This document shows positions 1 to 7,591 of a DNA stretch of 12,159 nt, piece by piece. The position numbers were made by a program, and so were the translations under genes. Below the pieces are notes generated by a model. It saw only the letters and a list, made by a program, of their open reading frames with translations, was not told the origin of the DNA and searched no databases. Numbering within the stretch: position 1 is the first letter of the stretch; every line of letters begins with the position of its first letter. Source of the stretch: Porphyromonadaceae bacterium UBA4277 (GTDB lineage: Bacteria > Bacteroidota > Bacteroidia > Bacteroidales > Muribaculaceae); assembly GCA_002395965.1 (NCBI GenBank), contig DGVT01000023.1:1-12159 (forward strand), given 5' to 3'.

Positions 1-112
1 CCGCTGGGGTTCTTGCATGGTCTTTCACACAAAGTCGGGTCTTCGACCCGCCAGCGTCTTCGACGCTTTTGCTTGCTATTTTCAACATTTTATCTACTTT
101 AGAAACTTGAAG
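1..112 (+). repeat. Hairpin-rich dispersed repeat, copy A (left part outside window)
   Basis: This stretch is nearly identical to 9389-9497 (copy C), differing at only a few bases. It contains the distal half of hairpin 2, hairpin 3 at 36-50 (stem CGGGTC/GACCCG, loop TTC), hairpin 4 at 53-67 (stem AGCGTC/GACGCT, loop TTC) and the right terminal inverted repeat at 96-112. The left part lies outside the window. Just beyond the end, 123-131 (TTCAAGTTT) is the inverse of 103-111, so a second partial end sits beside the first. No coding capacity is seen. It lies upstream of the DUF3667 gene, which has its own promoter further downstream. Confidence 0.85.
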
Positions 113-213
113 TAAAAATTAATTCAAGTTTCGAGTCCACTCAAACATTAATTATCGGATGCAAATATCTGATTTTTCTACGACTTTTGCAACGATTATG
201 CTAAAAAAGTCTC

Positions 214-241
214 GCGGCAGCCATTACGCGGCAGCCATTAC
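214..241. repeat. Two tandem 14-bp direct repeats
   Basis: The unit GCGGCAGCCATTAC occurs twice head to tail (214-227 and 228-241) with no mismatch. It lies about 60 bp upstream of the DUF3667 promoter. It could be a replication-slippage duplication or a paired protein-binding site; nothing else in the sequence decides between these. The rest of 113-300 shows no gene. Confidence 0.8.
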
Positions 242-300
242 GTTGTATTCCTAAGCTGAAGAGTCAAAGTTGTGTTCTTCGGGCGTGAGCAGGCCAAAAA

Positions 301-332
301 TTTGCTTTTTTGCCGTTCAGTTATTAATTTTG
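301..332 (+). promoter_or_regulatory. Bacteroides-type promoter of the DUF3667 gene
   Basis: TTTG at 301-304 and TAATTTTG at 325-332 are separated by 20 nt, matching the Bacteroidota -33 (TTTG) and -7 (TAnnTTTG) elements. Transcription should start near 336-340, about 25-30 nt before the ATG at 365. This placement rules out translation from the GTG at 272, which would lie upstream of the promoter. Confidence 0.7.
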
Positions 333-364
333 TGATTTATTTGGCAAGAAATACGACTCGAGCT

Positions 365-1426
365 ATGGCAAGCAAGATAAGAAGCATATTCCAAAGCATC
401 AATTCAAAATTGAAACAATTCCGCCGTTGGCAGCTCACTCCCGCCCCTGTAAAGCCCATGAGCAATCATCGGCACATCTGCCTTAACTGCTCGCACAAAT
501 ACACTGGCGACTTCTGCCCCCGGTGCGGTCAGCCTGCAAGCGTGAAGCGTCTTAACGCCAAGACCACCACCCAGGGTGCACTCGACGTGTGGGGCATGGG
601 TTCGCGAAGCATGCCTCGCGCCATCTTCCACTTGCTGTTCAGGCCGGGTTACATGATAGCCGACTACTTGCACGGACACCGGCAGCCATACTTCCCGCCG
701 TTCAAAATGCTATTCATCCTCACTGCCACAGCCATGCTCATTGCGCATGTGCTTCCCGGCACGGTGAGCGCAATCAAAGGCGACAGTAATGCACAGGTGA
801 GCAGCACCGACAGCGTAGCCAGCGTTCAGGCCGACACAACCATGCTGTCGGGGGCGATCGTATCGCACGAAATTACAAAAGCCGCCATTAACCCTGACAG
901 CACGTCGTCGAGCCGCACTAAAGATGCCGACGAAGATTTAAGCGCCGAAGAACAAGCCGAATTAAACAAGGTTAAGGGCGCTGTGTTTAACAGCGTGGCA
1001 GGCTTCAGCACCTTTGTTGACAACATTGACAAGACCAACAAACCGCTCTCGCTGCTGATCACTCAATTCTTCCTCACGATAGGCATGTACTGTTTCTTCC
1101 GCAAGTCGCCTCGCATGGGCCGTCTTGCCTTTACCGAGCAATTCTTCGGCCAGGTGCTCATGACCTCGCAGCTGCAAGTGCTCTCAATACTTTACATGCT
1201 CATGACCCTGCAAGTGCGCACCGACGAGGACTTTGCACTGCCGAGCATCATCATCGTTATCGTGGCACTGATTGATTTCAAGCAGCTTTATGGCTTCAAC
1301 TGGTGGAAGACCATCAAAAAAGGTGCACTTGCAATGGTGGTGAGTTTTGTGTTTCAGGTTGCCTTCTACTTATTAGGCTCGGGAATATACTTCGTGGTCA
1401 AGTATGCCTTTCAGTTAGAAAGCTAA
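365..1426 (+). CDS. DUF3667 family zinc-ribbon membrane protein
   Basis: The product is 353 residues. Near the N-terminus a treble-clef or zinc-ribbon motif C-x2-C-x8-C-x2-C (Cys39, 42, 51, 54) is followed by the conserved block RPGYMIADYLHGHRQPYFPP at about residues 93-112, the hallmark of DUF3667 proteins of Bacteroidota. About five hydrophobic segments follow (near 114-131, 227-246, 265-283, 292-304, 321-345), separated by a polar, probably extracytoplasmic loop of about 95 residues rich in Ser, Asp and Thr. It is therefore an integral inner-membrane protein with a cytoplasmic or membrane-proximal metal-binding head. The family has no established biochemical role. The frame is open upstream to a GTG at 272, but the promoter at 301-332 makes ATG 365 the better start; ATG 458 (residue 32) would also keep all the cysteines. 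The gene converges with the lipoprotein gene, with only 11 bp between the stop codons and no visible terminator. Confidence 0.85.
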   Translation: MASKIRSIFQSINSKLKQFRRWQLTPAPVKPMSNHRHICLNCSHKYTGDFCPRCGQPASVKRLNAKTTTQGALDVWGMGSRSMPRAIFHLLFRPGYMIADYLHGHRQPYFPPFKMLFILTATAMLIAHVLPGTVSAIKGDSNAQVSSTDSVASVQADTTMLSGAIVSHEITKAAINPDSTSSSRTKDADEDLSAEEQAELNKVKGAVFNSVAGFSTFVDNIDKTNKPLSLLITQFFLTIGMYCFFRKSPRMGRLAFTEQFFGQVLMTSQLQVLSILYMLMTLQVRTDEDFALPSIIIVIVALIDFKQLYGFNWWKTIKKGALAMVVSFVFQVAFYLLGSGIYFVVKYAFQLES

Positions 1427-1437
1427 CCTGCGGTTGA

Positions 1438-2250
1438 CTAATGCTGCGCCGTTAAGCTCTGTATAAACTTCCATGCACTCTGGCAAGTCTTGACGCGCAC
1501 AAGCGTGTTGTTGGTAACGATGTATTCCGATAGTCCTTGCGTAGGTGCTCCACGATGCCAGTCGTAGGAGTAGCCTAATTGCCCCCATGGGCATGCTCCC
1601 TTACCGCTATAGGCCGTCGTCTGCTGTCGCGCGAACCAGTCGCGGAAGTTTGTCTCCCCCACTGTGTAGCTCTCGTCGGCCCATTGCGGGAACTCTGCCG
1701 GACTCCCGGTAGTGCTCATCGTGGGGTCGTAGGCCGGTCGGAACATTCGGCTCACGTCGGCATAGAAGAGCACCACCATCGAGTAGTCGCACTCCGGCCA
1801 CAGTCCGAGCATCTGCACCATACGGTCGCATGCCGCAGCCGAGTCTAATCCCACAAACTGGTCGGCCCGGCGCTTCCAGTCGGCCGGCAGCGACACCCAG
1901 TAGCCGTTCTTAGCCTTAATTCTGAATGTGTCGGGGTGGGTCCAGATGGGTATCGACTTAGTGTCGATAAACTTGCACACGAGCACCATCTTAGTGTCAT
2001 CGACAGTGCGCCATTCGAGCTGGTGATTGTCGTCGCTAATGGGCATTAGCGTGTGCGAAACCTTGTCGGGCGATGGCTTCTGCGACTCGGCGAGTGCGTG
2101 CAGATAGTCGGCATACGCCTCACGGTGCAGGCGGGTAGCTGTTCCGCACGATGAGGTCAGGGCGCTGAGCACTATGGTCAGGCACATAGCAGCCGCCACG
2201 GTAAGCATCGTGCCGGCAACGTGATGTTGATGGGTAGGATTTTGTTTCAT
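1438..2250 (-). CDS. Predicted lipoprotein of unknown function
   Basis: The product is 270 residues. A hydrophobic stretch at about 12-33 ends in LTSSCG, so Cys35 is a plausible lipidation site (signal peptidase II type, slightly non-canonical lipobox). The mature part is polar and rich in Trp, Tyr and Asp, which suits a folded periplasmic or surface protein anchored to a membrane. I do not recognise a family. It is the last gene of a minus-strand cluster: its start lies 16 bp after the esterase stop, so it is probably cotranscribed with it. A shared role with the esterase in handling extracellular substrates is possible but rests on position only. Confidence 0.7.
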   Translation of the reverse strand: MKQNPTHQHHVAGTMLTVAAAMCLTIVLSALTSSCGTATRLHREAYADYLHALAESQKPSPDKVSHTLMPISDDNHQLEWRTVDDTKMVLVCKFIDTKSIPIWTHPDTFRIKAKNGYWVSLPADWKRRADQFVGLDSAAACDRMVQMLGLWPECDYSMVVLFYADVSRMFRPAYDPTMSTTGSPAEFPQWADESYTVGETNFRDWFARQQTTAYSGKGACPWGQLGYSYDWHRGAPTQGLSEYIVTNNTLVRVKTCQSAWKFIQSLTAQH

Positions 2251-2266
2251 GTTAGATATAGATTAA

Positions 2267-3133
2267 TTAGTTGCGGGCTTTGTCGAATGCCTTGCTGAAG
2301 AAGAGCATGTGATAGTCAAGTGAGTTCACCCAGTAGGTCCAGGAATGGTTTCCCGGCCTGATTGTGAAGTCGTGGTCTATTTTCTTCCGGGCCAAGGCCT
2401 CGTGCAAGTTTGTGTTCACTTCTAAAAAGAAATCGTCGATGCCGTCGTCGATGATAATGTTCTGGCGCCCGTTCTGTAGTGTGGGCACAAGATTGATTAC
2501 CGAGTGCGACTTCCACACTTCGGGATTGTCTTCGTAGGCACCCAGACGCGCCTTGATGTGCCAGCGGTCGGTAAACGGCACGATGTCCACCCCGCCACTC
2601 ATACTGCCGCATGAGCCGAACACGTCGGGGTGTCTCCAGGCGTTCCACAGTGCCCCGTGGCCACCCATGCTCAGCCCCGTGATGGCTCGCATCTCACGGT
2701 CGGCGATGGTGCGATAGTGACTATCGACATAGCTCACCAGCTCGCTGCTGATAAAGGTTTCGAACTGGAAACCCGGGTCGATGGGTGAGTCAAAGTACCA
2801 GCTGTCTTGTCCGTCGGGGCAAACAATAATCACCGAGTATCGGCTTGCCATGTCGTCGAGCCGTGCCTTACGCGGCCAGTTGCTGTAGTCGCCCGATGCT
2901 CCGTGCAGCAGATACACCACCGGGTAGCGCACGTCTTGAAGGTCGCATTTGAAATACTGCTCAGGCACGATGACCACGGTGGTAATGTCGCGGGCCATCT
3001 TGGCCGAGGCTACCTTCACGGTGTCGGCCTGCGGCTTGTGGTCGCAACATGGGTGCTGTGCCTGCACAGCTGCAGGGATTAGGGTGCACAGCAACGTTAC
3101 AATTAAGACGAAGTGTTTAGCTTGCATTTTCAT
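2267..3133 (-). CDS. Secreted alpha/beta-hydrolase esterase (esterase D / PF00756-like)
   Basis: The product is 288 residues. A signal peptide is evident (Lys-containing start, hydrophobic 8-22, likely cleavage after VQA at 23-25). The oxyanion-region motif YLLHGASGDYSNW is at about 74-86, the nucleophile elbow GLSMGG places the catalytic Ser at 155, a D-x-G-x-x-D segment at 229-234 probably supplies the acid, and GNHSW places the His at 263. The length and motif order fit the esterase D, S-formylglutathione hydrolase and tributyrin esterase group, which in Bacteroidales includes enzymes that remove acyl or feruloyl groups from polysaccharides. The exact substrate cannot be read from sequence. 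The ATG overlaps the tadA stop as TAATG, which suggests translational coupling. A second ATG lies two codons in. Confidence 0.85.
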   Translation of the reverse strand: MKMQAKHFVLIVTLLCTLIPAAVQAQHPCCDHKPQADTVKVASAKMARDITTVVIVPEQYFKCDLQDVRYPVVYLLHGASGDYSNWPRKARLDDMASRYSVIIVCPDGQDSWYFDSPIDPGFQFETFISSELVSYVDSHYRTIADREMRAITGLSMGGHGALWNAWRHPDVFGSCGSMSGGVDIVPFTDRWHIKARLGAYEDNPEVWKSHSVINLVPTLQNGRQNIIIDDGIDDFFLEVNTNLHEALARKKIDHDFTIRPGNHSWTYWVNSLDYHMLFFSKAFDKARN

Positions 3134-3570
3134 TATCGTTTATTCTTAAAAAAGTCTTTCATCAGCTGCGCGCACTCCTCGGCCATTATCCCTCCCTCGA
3201 CCACCGTCTTGGGGTGGAACGGCGATGAGCAGAACGAGTGGTAGCCTCGCTTGTCGTCGCTGGCACCAAAGACGACTCTTGAGATTTGGCTCCATGCCAG
3301 CGCCCCTGTGCACATCAGGCACGGCTCAACAGTGACGTAGAGTGTGCAGTCGGTAAGATATTTTCCTCCTAACGTCCCGGCAGCAGCCGTGATTGCTTGC
3401 ATCTCGGCATGCGCAGTGACATCGGTTAGCGTCTCGGTGAGGTTGTGTCCGCGTGCCACAATGCGGCCGCGGCTCACCACCACGGCGCCTATGGGCACTT
3501 CGTCGCGTTCAAGAGCCTTGTGAGCCTCGTCTAAGGCCAGCTTCATCCATCGCACATCGTCGTCGGTCAT
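3133..3570 (-). CDS. tadA: tRNA-specific adenosine(34) deaminase
   Basis: This enzyme converts A34 to inosine in the anticodon wobble position of tRNA-Arg(ACG), allowing it to read CGN codons. The 145-residue product has the cytidine/deoxycytidylate deaminase fold. The zinc site is HAE at 54-56 (His54 ligand, Glu56 proton shuttle) together with PCLMC at 83-87 (Cys84 and Cys87 ligands). The segment PIGAVVV at 26-32 and a basic C-terminal helix are typical of TadA. The length is slightly short of the E. coli enzyme but complete. It lies 22 bp after the LRR gene and overlaps the esterase by one base. Its place inside a cluster of secreted-protein genes appears to be incidental clustering. Confidence 0.93.
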   Translation of the reverse strand: MTDDDVRWMKLALDEAHKALERDEVPIGAVVVSRGRIVARGHNLTETLTDVTAHAEMQAITAAAGTLGGKYLTDCTLYVTVEPCLMCTGALAWSQISRVVFGASDDKRGYHSFCSSPFHPKTVVEGGIMAEECAQLMKDFFKNKR

Positions 3571-3592
3571 AGGTCATGAAGATTTCTAATTG

Positions 3593-4753
3593 CTAAAGTG
3601 CTACTTTTTCCACCACGTCGCCCACGACCACAACATAGACCTGCCCCTGAGGCAGATTGTCGATGAAGCATTCGAGTGTTGGGTGACGGTAATAGATGTG
3701 GCCATAGATGTCGCACACCATGGTCCATGTTCCGTTTCGGTCGCCACTGATGTGAATAGCACCTGCATGAGCCACGATTTCGGGTCGGCGTGCCCACTCA
3801 GGCACCTCTTCAACAGCAGTGGTCACTTCGGGAGTGAGGGTGCACGGCAGCATGTCTTCGCTCTCACGGATGAGATTGGTTGCCGCTATGGCATATTCTG
3901 TATCGACCGGTGGCGTGGGCAAATAGTAATTGTCGGCGGCCGTGACAGCCAGCAGATAGCCGTCGGGGCCATAGATGCTGAATGCCGCATTCTCACCAAG
4001 TGTGACCCGCGACCGTCCTCCGGCCTCGCGCTCTATGTCGAGCGTGGGGCGATCGAGGTTTATGTCGTCGTTAGCCCATAGCGAGAAAGTGTCGGTATTA
4101 CCCCAAATGCTGTCGGCGGCATAGGCTGCGGCCACTTTGTTGTTTTCGACGACGACATCCACGCCACTCACGGCCAGGAAATTGGCATCGCCCTCGACAA
4201 CAGGCGGCACCTGCGCAGCCGAGTAAATTTCAAACAGGTTGAAGCAGTCTTCAAATGCGCCGTCGGCTATTGTGAGCAGCGTTGAGGGTAAATAGACGGT
4301 GTGCAATTTCACGCACTCATAGAAAGTGTCGGGACTCAGCACCTCTACGCCCTCGGGAATGACAATGCTCTTGATTGCCGTTGCGGCAAGCATTGCCCGC
4401 CCCAAGTGCTGCACATATAGCGGCAGTGTAATGCTCTGCAAGAGCCCACATCCGGCAAAAGCTCGGTCGCCAATGGTCATCACCGTGTTAGGAATCTGCA
4501 CCTGCGTGACCCCTGAGCCTGCAAAGGCCTCGTGGGCAATGGCGGTGACATGATAGGTGAGGCCGTCGTGATAGACAGTCTCGGGGATAATCACCGTCCC
4601 TTCATAGGTGTTCTCGATGCCTTCGAGGGCAGGAACGACAGCCACCTCACCCGGGGCAATGATGTCGTAACAAAAGCCGCCACTCAAAATGTCGGCAGCC
4701 TGCCCTTGAATGTGAAGCAAGATGATAGCCAGAGTTAATAGTTTCTTTATCAT
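3593..4753 (-). CDS. Secreted BspA-type leucine-rich repeat protein
   Basis: The product is 386 residues with an N-terminal signal peptide (MIKK followed by hydrophobic 5-14, cleavage probably near QAA at 18-20). About five LRR_5/BspA repeats fill roughly residues 45-185, with the recurring pattern IP-x2-V-x2-IG-x2-AF-x2-C (for example IPNTV at 87-91 and AFAGC at 98-102). These form a curved solenoid used by BspA proteins for surface binding. The final ~60 residues (about 327-386) are a small beta domain ending in a pattern like LPxGxYxVxV...KV, resembling the C-terminal sorting or beta-sandwich tails of surface proteins in this phylum. Secretion by the type IX system is only a possibility. 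It is first in the cluster with tadA. No consensus promoter is seen upstream; repeat copy B lies there. Confidence 0.8.
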   Translation of the reverse strand: MIKKLLTLAIILLHIQGQAADILSGGFCYDIIAPGEVAVVPALEGIENTYEGTVIIPETVYHDGLTYHVTAIAHEAFAGSGVTQVQIPNTVMTIGDRAFAGCGLLQSITLPLYVQHLGRAMLAATAIKSIVIPEGVEVLSPDTFYECVKLHTVYLPSTLLTIADGAFEDCFNLFEIYSAAQVPPVVEGDANFLAVSGVDVVVENNKVAAAYAADSIWGNTDTFSLWANDDINLDRPTLDIEREAGGRSRVTLGENAAFSIYGPDGYLLAVTAADNYYLPTPPVDTEYAIAATNLIRESEDMLPCTLTPEVTTAVEEVPEWARRPEIVAHAGAIHISGDRNGTWTMVCDIYGHIYYRHPTLECFIDNLPQGQVYVVVVGDVVEKVAL

Positions 4754-4791
4754 AGACTTTGCTATAATAGGGTTATGAATTTTCTTAGTTA

Positions 4792-5080
4792 ATTTAAGTT
4801 TCTAAAGTAGCTAATTTGCTCAGATAGTGCTACAAAGTTCCTCTTCGAGGCACTTTCCCGCGACATGCTGTGACCAAGCTGCGAACCCCGCCGGGGTTCT
4901 TGCACGGCCTTTAACACAAAGTCGGGCCGGAGGAGTGTGTAATGCCGCCCTTTGCGTGAACCACACTCCCCCCAGCCCCCTCTAACTTAGAGGGGGAGCT
5001 GCTAACGCGCTGATTTACTGATATAAATTTCGTCGAACTCACGTTACTTTAGGAACTTGAATTACTTTATGAACTTGAAT
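4792..5080. repeat. Hairpin-rich dispersed repeat, copy B (mosaic)
   Basis: From 4792 to about 4926 this follows copy C closely: the left terminal repeat ATTTAAGTTTCTAAAGT (4792-4808), hairpin 1 at 4826-4854, the core ACCAAGCTGCG, and hairpin 2 at 4883-4899 (GAACCCC, loop GCC, GGGGTTC). Hairpins 3 and 4 are missing. They are replaced by an unrelated block carrying an 8-bp stem (4932-4939 with 4962-4969) and a strong GC-rich palindrome. The right terminal repeat is duplicated (5046-5062 and 5064-5080, each with one or two changes). The copy fills most of the 333-bp gap between the murF-alr stop and the LRR gene start, and no gene is seen in it. Confidence 0.8.
4976..4996. repeat. 10-bp-arm palindrome CCCCCTCTAA/TTAGAGGGGG
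   Basis: The arms 4976-4985 and 4987-4996 are perfect inverses around a single C. It lies in the replaced section of repeat copy B, downstream of murF-alr on the minus strand. No T-run follows on the minus strand, so it is not a standard intrinsic terminator, although it could pause or protect a 3' end. C-rich/G-rich palindromes of this form are, from general familiarity, frequent in intergenic regions of Bacteroidales. Confidence 0.7.
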
Positions 5081-5086
5081 GAATTA

Positions 5087-7576
5087 TTATTCGCGGTAAT
5101 AGACTCGCTTGACACGAGGTGAAATGCTTGTTAGGATTTCATAGGGTATGGTGTCGCGAGCACGGCTTAGCTGCTCGATGGGCACATGCGGGCCGAAAAT
5201 TTCGACCTGGTCGCCTGGCTTGCAATCGACGTCGGTAACGTCGATCATCACTGCGTCCATGCACACGTTTCCCACAGTGGGACATAGCTTTCCGGCGACC
5301 CACATGCTCACCTTTCCGCCTCCGAAGTGGCGGTCGAAGCCGTCGGCATACCCTATGGTGACTGTTGCGATGCGCGAGTCGCGTGTGAGCACTCCCGCCC
5401 TACCGTAGCCTATTGTAGTGCCTGCCGGCCACTGCTTTATCGAGATTATCACCGAGTGTAGTGATGCCACTGGCTGCAGTGCCTTCTCGAGCTCGCCCGG
5501 CACCGTGGCGATGCCATACAGGCCAATGCCAATGCGCACCATGTCGCACTGCCACTCTGGAAATCGCACAATGCCGCCGGTGTTGAGTATGTGCCGCAGG
5601 AGGTGATGAGGAAAATGCTCCTGCAGAAACGAAGAGCACTCGTCGAAACAGGCAAACTGCTCGCGGGTGTAATCGTCTTGCGTAAGGTCGTCGGCCACCG
5701 ACAGGTGCGAGAATACCGATACTGGCCGCAGCACGTCTTGGTCGTGGAACAGCTCTACGAGCTCGGGCAGCATCTCGCGTGTGAAGCCCAGGCGGTGCAT
5801 GCCAGTGTCGAGCTTGATGTGCACGGGAAAGTCGTGCACGCCATATTTGCGTCCCTCACGCACCAGAGCCCGAAACTCCTCAAAGCTATACACCTCGGGC
5901 TCAAGGCGGTGCACAAACATTGCCTTATAGTTGACCACAGTGGGATTGAGCACGATGATGGGCATTGTGATGCCTGCCTTGCGCAGGTCCACGCCCTCGT
6001 CCTGCACGGCCACAGCCAGATAGTCGGCTCCGCGGTCCTGCAGTGTCTTGGCCACTTCATAGCTTCCCGTTCCATAGCCACTGGCCTTGACCATGGCCAC
6101 GGTGCGCGTGGTGGGCTTCACCAGCGACTTGAAGAACTTGAAATTGAATGCCAGTGCATTAAGGTCAACTTCCATGACCGTCTGGTGGCGCTTAGCCTCG
6201 AGCATGTCGATTATCTGATCGAAATCATATTCGGGCGAGCCCTTGAGCAGAATTGTCTCATCGTCGAAGTCGCCCGGCGACCATGCCTGCACAAACTGTT
6301 GCGTATCGGCATAGAAATGAGCCGATGGCAACTGGGCAAAATATGACGCATAGCGGCACATGTCGCTGCCGATGCCCACGAGTCGCTTCACACCTTTGCT
6401 TCGCAGCAACTCGCTCACGCGAATGTACAGCTCGTCGCCCGAATACGTCTCGGGCTTTAGGTCGCTCAAAATCACCGTGCCGGAGTGTGACCCTGCCCTG
6501 CGCATCATGAAGTTCAGTGCCGGTGTGAGTGAATTATAGTCGCTCGAATAGCCGTCGAGGATGATAGTGCAGTTGTTCACACCTTCGATCACATTGATGC
6601 GTGTGCCTACGGGCGTGAGCGCACGCATGCGTGCCTCGATATGCGCCTTGGGCACTTTCATCATCAGCAGCACCGCCAGGCATGTGATGGCATTCTCCAC
6701 GTCGCGGTCGGCATCAAACGGCACAACCACCGTGGCCTGCTCGCCGTCGAAGGTATAGCTGATGATCGTGCGGTTATCTTCGCGCTGCACAGCAGTGATT
6801 TGCAGTGCAGCCGGTTGCCCCTTGGCACTCCAGGCCAGCTCTTGTGCCACATCGGCCTCGAGCAGCGGTGCAATGGTCTTGGTCACGAGGTGATAGTCGG
6901 CTCCATAGACAATGCTCTCGCAGCTGCTCAAAATCTTAGCCTTTTCCTGAGCTTTCTCGGTCATCGAAGCGAAGCCGTCGTCATGCTCCGAGCCTATATT
7001 GGTAATCACCCCTATGGTGGGGCGTATCATGGCTTGCAGTCGTGCCATCTCGCCGGTGGTTGAGATGCCAGCCTCGATGATAGCCAGCGTGGTGCCGTCT
7101 TCGATGTCCCAGAGCGAAAGCGGCACGCCTATCTGCGAGTTATAGCTGCGTGGCGAGCGCACAATGCGGTAGTCGTCCTTTAGCAGCTGATAGAGCCACT
7201 CCTTGACGGTGGTCTTGCCACGGCTGCCGGTGATGCCTATCACCGGAATGTTGAAGCGCTGGCGATGATAGGCGGCGATGTCTTGCAGGGCCTCGAGCGT
7301 GTCATCGACAACGAGGAAATTGGCCATTCCCACTAATCCTTTGGGCACCTCGTTAAGGTTATCTACGACAAAGTTTCTCACCCCTTGCTCGTAGAGCGTG
7401 GCCACATAGTGGTGCCCGTCGTTATTGGTTGTGCGCAAGGCAAAGAAGAGCGTCTCTTGCGGGTAGGTGAGCGAGCGTGAGTCGGTGAGCAACTGGCTCA
7501 CGATGGCTTCAGGGTTAATCAGCCGCGACTCGTCGATGCGCAGCACTTCGGCTATTTCAACTATACTGTATTTCAT
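5087..7576 (-). CDS. murF-alr: Bifunctional UDP-MurNAc-tripeptide:D-Ala-D-Ala ligase / alanine racemase
   Basis: This 829-residue cytoplasmic fusion combines two steps of peptidoglycan precursor synthesis: racemisation of L-Ala to D-Ala, and ATP-dependent addition of D-Ala-D-Ala to the UDP-MurNAc-tripeptide. Residues 1-460 form the Mur ligase part, with the P-loop GITGSRGKTT (114-123), YNSQIGVPLS (145-154), EAGIS (168-172) and a C-terminal domain ending at LLKGS (443-447). Residues 465-829 form the racemase: the PLP lysine is Lys497 in AMVKASGYG, TGMHRLGF is at 591-598, the opposite-face catalytic Tyr is Tyr724 in TIGYGRAG, and NVCMD is at 770-774. Both active sites look intact, although in this phylum a separate MurF often exists and ligase activity of the fusion is not guaranteed. 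It starts 15 bp after the GSCFA stop, in one operon. Confidence 0.93.
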   Translation of the reverse strand: MKYSIVEIAEVLRIDESRLINPEAIVSQLLTDSRSLTYPQETLFFALRTTNNDGHHYVATLYEQGVRNFVVDNLNEVPKGLVGMANFLVVDDTLEALQDIAAYHRQRFNIPVIGITGSRGKTTVKEWLYQLLKDDYRIVRSPRSYNSQIGVPLSLWDIEDGTTLAIIEAGISTTGEMARLQAMIRPTIGVITNIGSEHDDGFASMTEKAQEKAKILSSCESIVYGADYHLVTKTIAPLLEADVAQELAWSAKGQPAALQITAVQREDNRTIISYTFDGEQATVVVPFDADRDVENAITCLAVLLMMKVPKAHIEARMRALTPVGTRINVIEGVNNCTIILDGYSSDYNSLTPALNFMMRRAGSHSGTVILSDLKPETYSGDELYIRVSELLRSKGVKRLVGIGSDMCRYASYFAQLPSAHFYADTQQFVQAWSPGDFDDETILLKGSPEYDFDQIIDMLEAKRHQTVMEVDLNALAFNFKFFKSLVKPTTRTVAMVKASGYGTGSYEVAKTLQDRGADYLAVAVQDEGVDLRKAGITMPIIVLNPTVVNYKAMFVHRLEPEVYSFEEFRALVREGRKYGVHDFPVHIKLDTGMHRLGFTREMLPELVELFHDQDVLRPVSVFSHLSVADDLTQDDYTREQFACFDECSSFLQEHFPHHLLRHILNTGGIVRFPEWQCDMVRIGIGLYGIATVPGELEKALQPVASLHSVIISIKQWPAGTTIGYGRAGVLTRDSRIATVTIGYADGFDRHFGGGKVSMWVAGKLCPTVGNVCMDAVMIDVTDVDCKPGDQVEIFGPHVPIEQLSRARDTIPYEILTSISPRVKRVYYRE

Positions 7577-7591
7577 GTTGTGGCAATGTGA

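Noticed and set aside
272..364. GTG-initiated N-terminal extension of the DUF3667 protein by 31 residues
   Set aside because: A strong -33/-7 promoter pair lies inside it (301-332), and the DUF3667 zinc motif needs none of it; ATG 365 is the better start.
4976..4996. Intrinsic terminator for murF-alr
   Set aside because: On the minus strand the palindrome is followed by G/C-rich sequence, not a T-run, and lies about 90 bp after the stop within a repeat block.
5591..6346. 251-residue plus-strand frame antisense to murF-alr
   Set aside because: It is a shadow of the conserved racemase and ligase coding sequence on the other strand; its composition (many His, Val, Leu) reflects reverse-complement codon bias.
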